A stretch of DNA of 33,499 bases from Bacteroidota bacterium. Its GTDB lineage: Bacteria; Bacteroidota; Bacteroidia; Bacteroidales; GWE2-29-8. Each line of letters begins with the position of its first letter. Within the stretch, counting starts at the first letter, position 1. The stretch is from contig JAUZOY010000005.1 of the NCBI GenBank assembly GCA_030706235.1, positions 1 through 33,499 on the forward strand. Direction: 5' to 3'. Of this stretch, positions 32,830 to 33,499 are shown piece after piece. A program made the position numbers and the translations under genes. Under the pieces are notes generated by a model that searched no databases, had not been told where the DNA came from, and was given only the letters and a program-made list of their open reading frames with translations.

Positions 32830-33499
32830 ATGGATTGGATAGTTGTACAGGAGATTATTGCTGGTGTTCTGATTATAGGAGCATTGTATTATGTAGGAAG
32901 AAATATATACAAAAGTTCAATTGAGAAGAAGGGTGATGTATCTGTTTGTAATAGTTGTTCAGCGGATTGTAATAAATGTCCTTTTCATACAAAAGAAAAT
33001 AAAATCAAAGTAAGTAATTTTGCCAAACAACATAAAAATAATAACGATAAAATAATGTTAGACAGATTAAATTTGGAGACAATATTGTTTCTTGATATTG
33101 AAACAGTTCCTCAATATAGTCAATACGAAGAAGTGCCTGAAAAACTCAGGTCGCTTTGGGATAAGAAAGCATCCCATATTTTGAAAAAAGAAGAAGAAAC
33201 ACCTGAGAATATTTATACCCGGGCAGGAATATTTTCTGAATTTGGAAAGATAGTATGTATATCTGTGGGAATATTTCAATTTGGAGAGGGTGGTAAGGAA
33301 AAGTTTAGGGTAAAATCATTTTATGATCATGATGAGAAAATATTGCTTACCGGATTTTCAGAAATGTTAAACAAATGTATGTCTGATAAATACAATATAC
33401 TTTGCGGACATAATATAAAGGAGTTTGATATTCCATTTATAGCAAGAAGATTAATAATAAATGGGTTGCCGTTGCCTTCGATTATTGATATTGAAGGAA
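32830..33499 (+). CDS. Uninterrupted partial ORF: N-terminal membrane + Cys-rich segment (FeoB-associated Cys-rich protein-like) reading in frame into a PolB-type predicted 3'-5' exonuclease (likely own start at 33055)
   Basis: Manual translation: MDWIVVQEIIAGVLIIGALYYVGRNIYKSSIEKKGDVSVCNSCSADCNKCPFHTKENKIKVSNFAKQHKNNNDKI-MLDRLNLETILFLDIETVPQYSQYEEVPEKLRSLWDKK...ILCGHNIKEFDIPFIARRLIINGLPLP; open at the window edge, hence absent from the ORF track. Confidence 0.8.
   Translation, partial: MDWIVVQEIIAGVLIIGALYYVGRNIYKSSIEKKGDVSVCNSCSADCNKCPFHTKENKIKVSNFAKQHKNNNDKIMLDRLNLETILFLDIETVPQYSQYEEVPEKLRSLWDKKASHILKKEEETPENIYTRAGIFSEFGKIVCISVGIFQFGEGGKEKFRVKSFYDHDEKILLTGFSEMLNKCMSDKYNILCGHNIKEFDIPFIARRLIINGLPLPSIIDIEG

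Overview
This is a Bacteroidetes/Bacteroidota-type chromosomal window: AT-rich, with TAnnTTTG-like promoters and T9SS sorting domains. Most of it is housekeeping: tcdA-like (partial), pyrG, split pntA1/pntA2/pntB, a methyltransferase, a lipoprotein, a CoA-binding protein, ackA-pta, ribE, tRNA-Ala(GGC), glnS, a pirin and an exonuclease (partial). The unusual part is about 2.8-18.0 kb. Two tandem paralogous secreted proteins with an FGE-sulfatase (SUMF1/C-type-lectin-like) fold are followed by a giant surface protein gene at 6309-17951. The ORF track splits that gene in two (6309..7691 and 7944..17951). Both pieces share one reading frame, separated only by a single in-frame TGA at 7689-7691 that sits where the repeat consensus has Gly (GGA->TGA). 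By manual count the joined protein (about 3880 codons) carries roughly 120 tandem ~24-residue units of the form C-x-[EP]-P-N-I-A-x-G-G-[ND]-x-D-G-Y-S-x-G-x-L-x-x-x-x, with one Cys per unit. It ends with a duplicated ~350-aa module, an FN3-like domain and a T9SS type A C-terminal domain. Other notable signals are exact 1083-bp spacing of a variant unit inside the array, a 31-bp palindrome over the likely start codon of the second FGE-like gene, and an uninterrupted ORF joining a Cys-rich membrane segment to a PolB-type 3'-5' exonuclease at the right edge. No searches were run; all family calls are from motif recognition.
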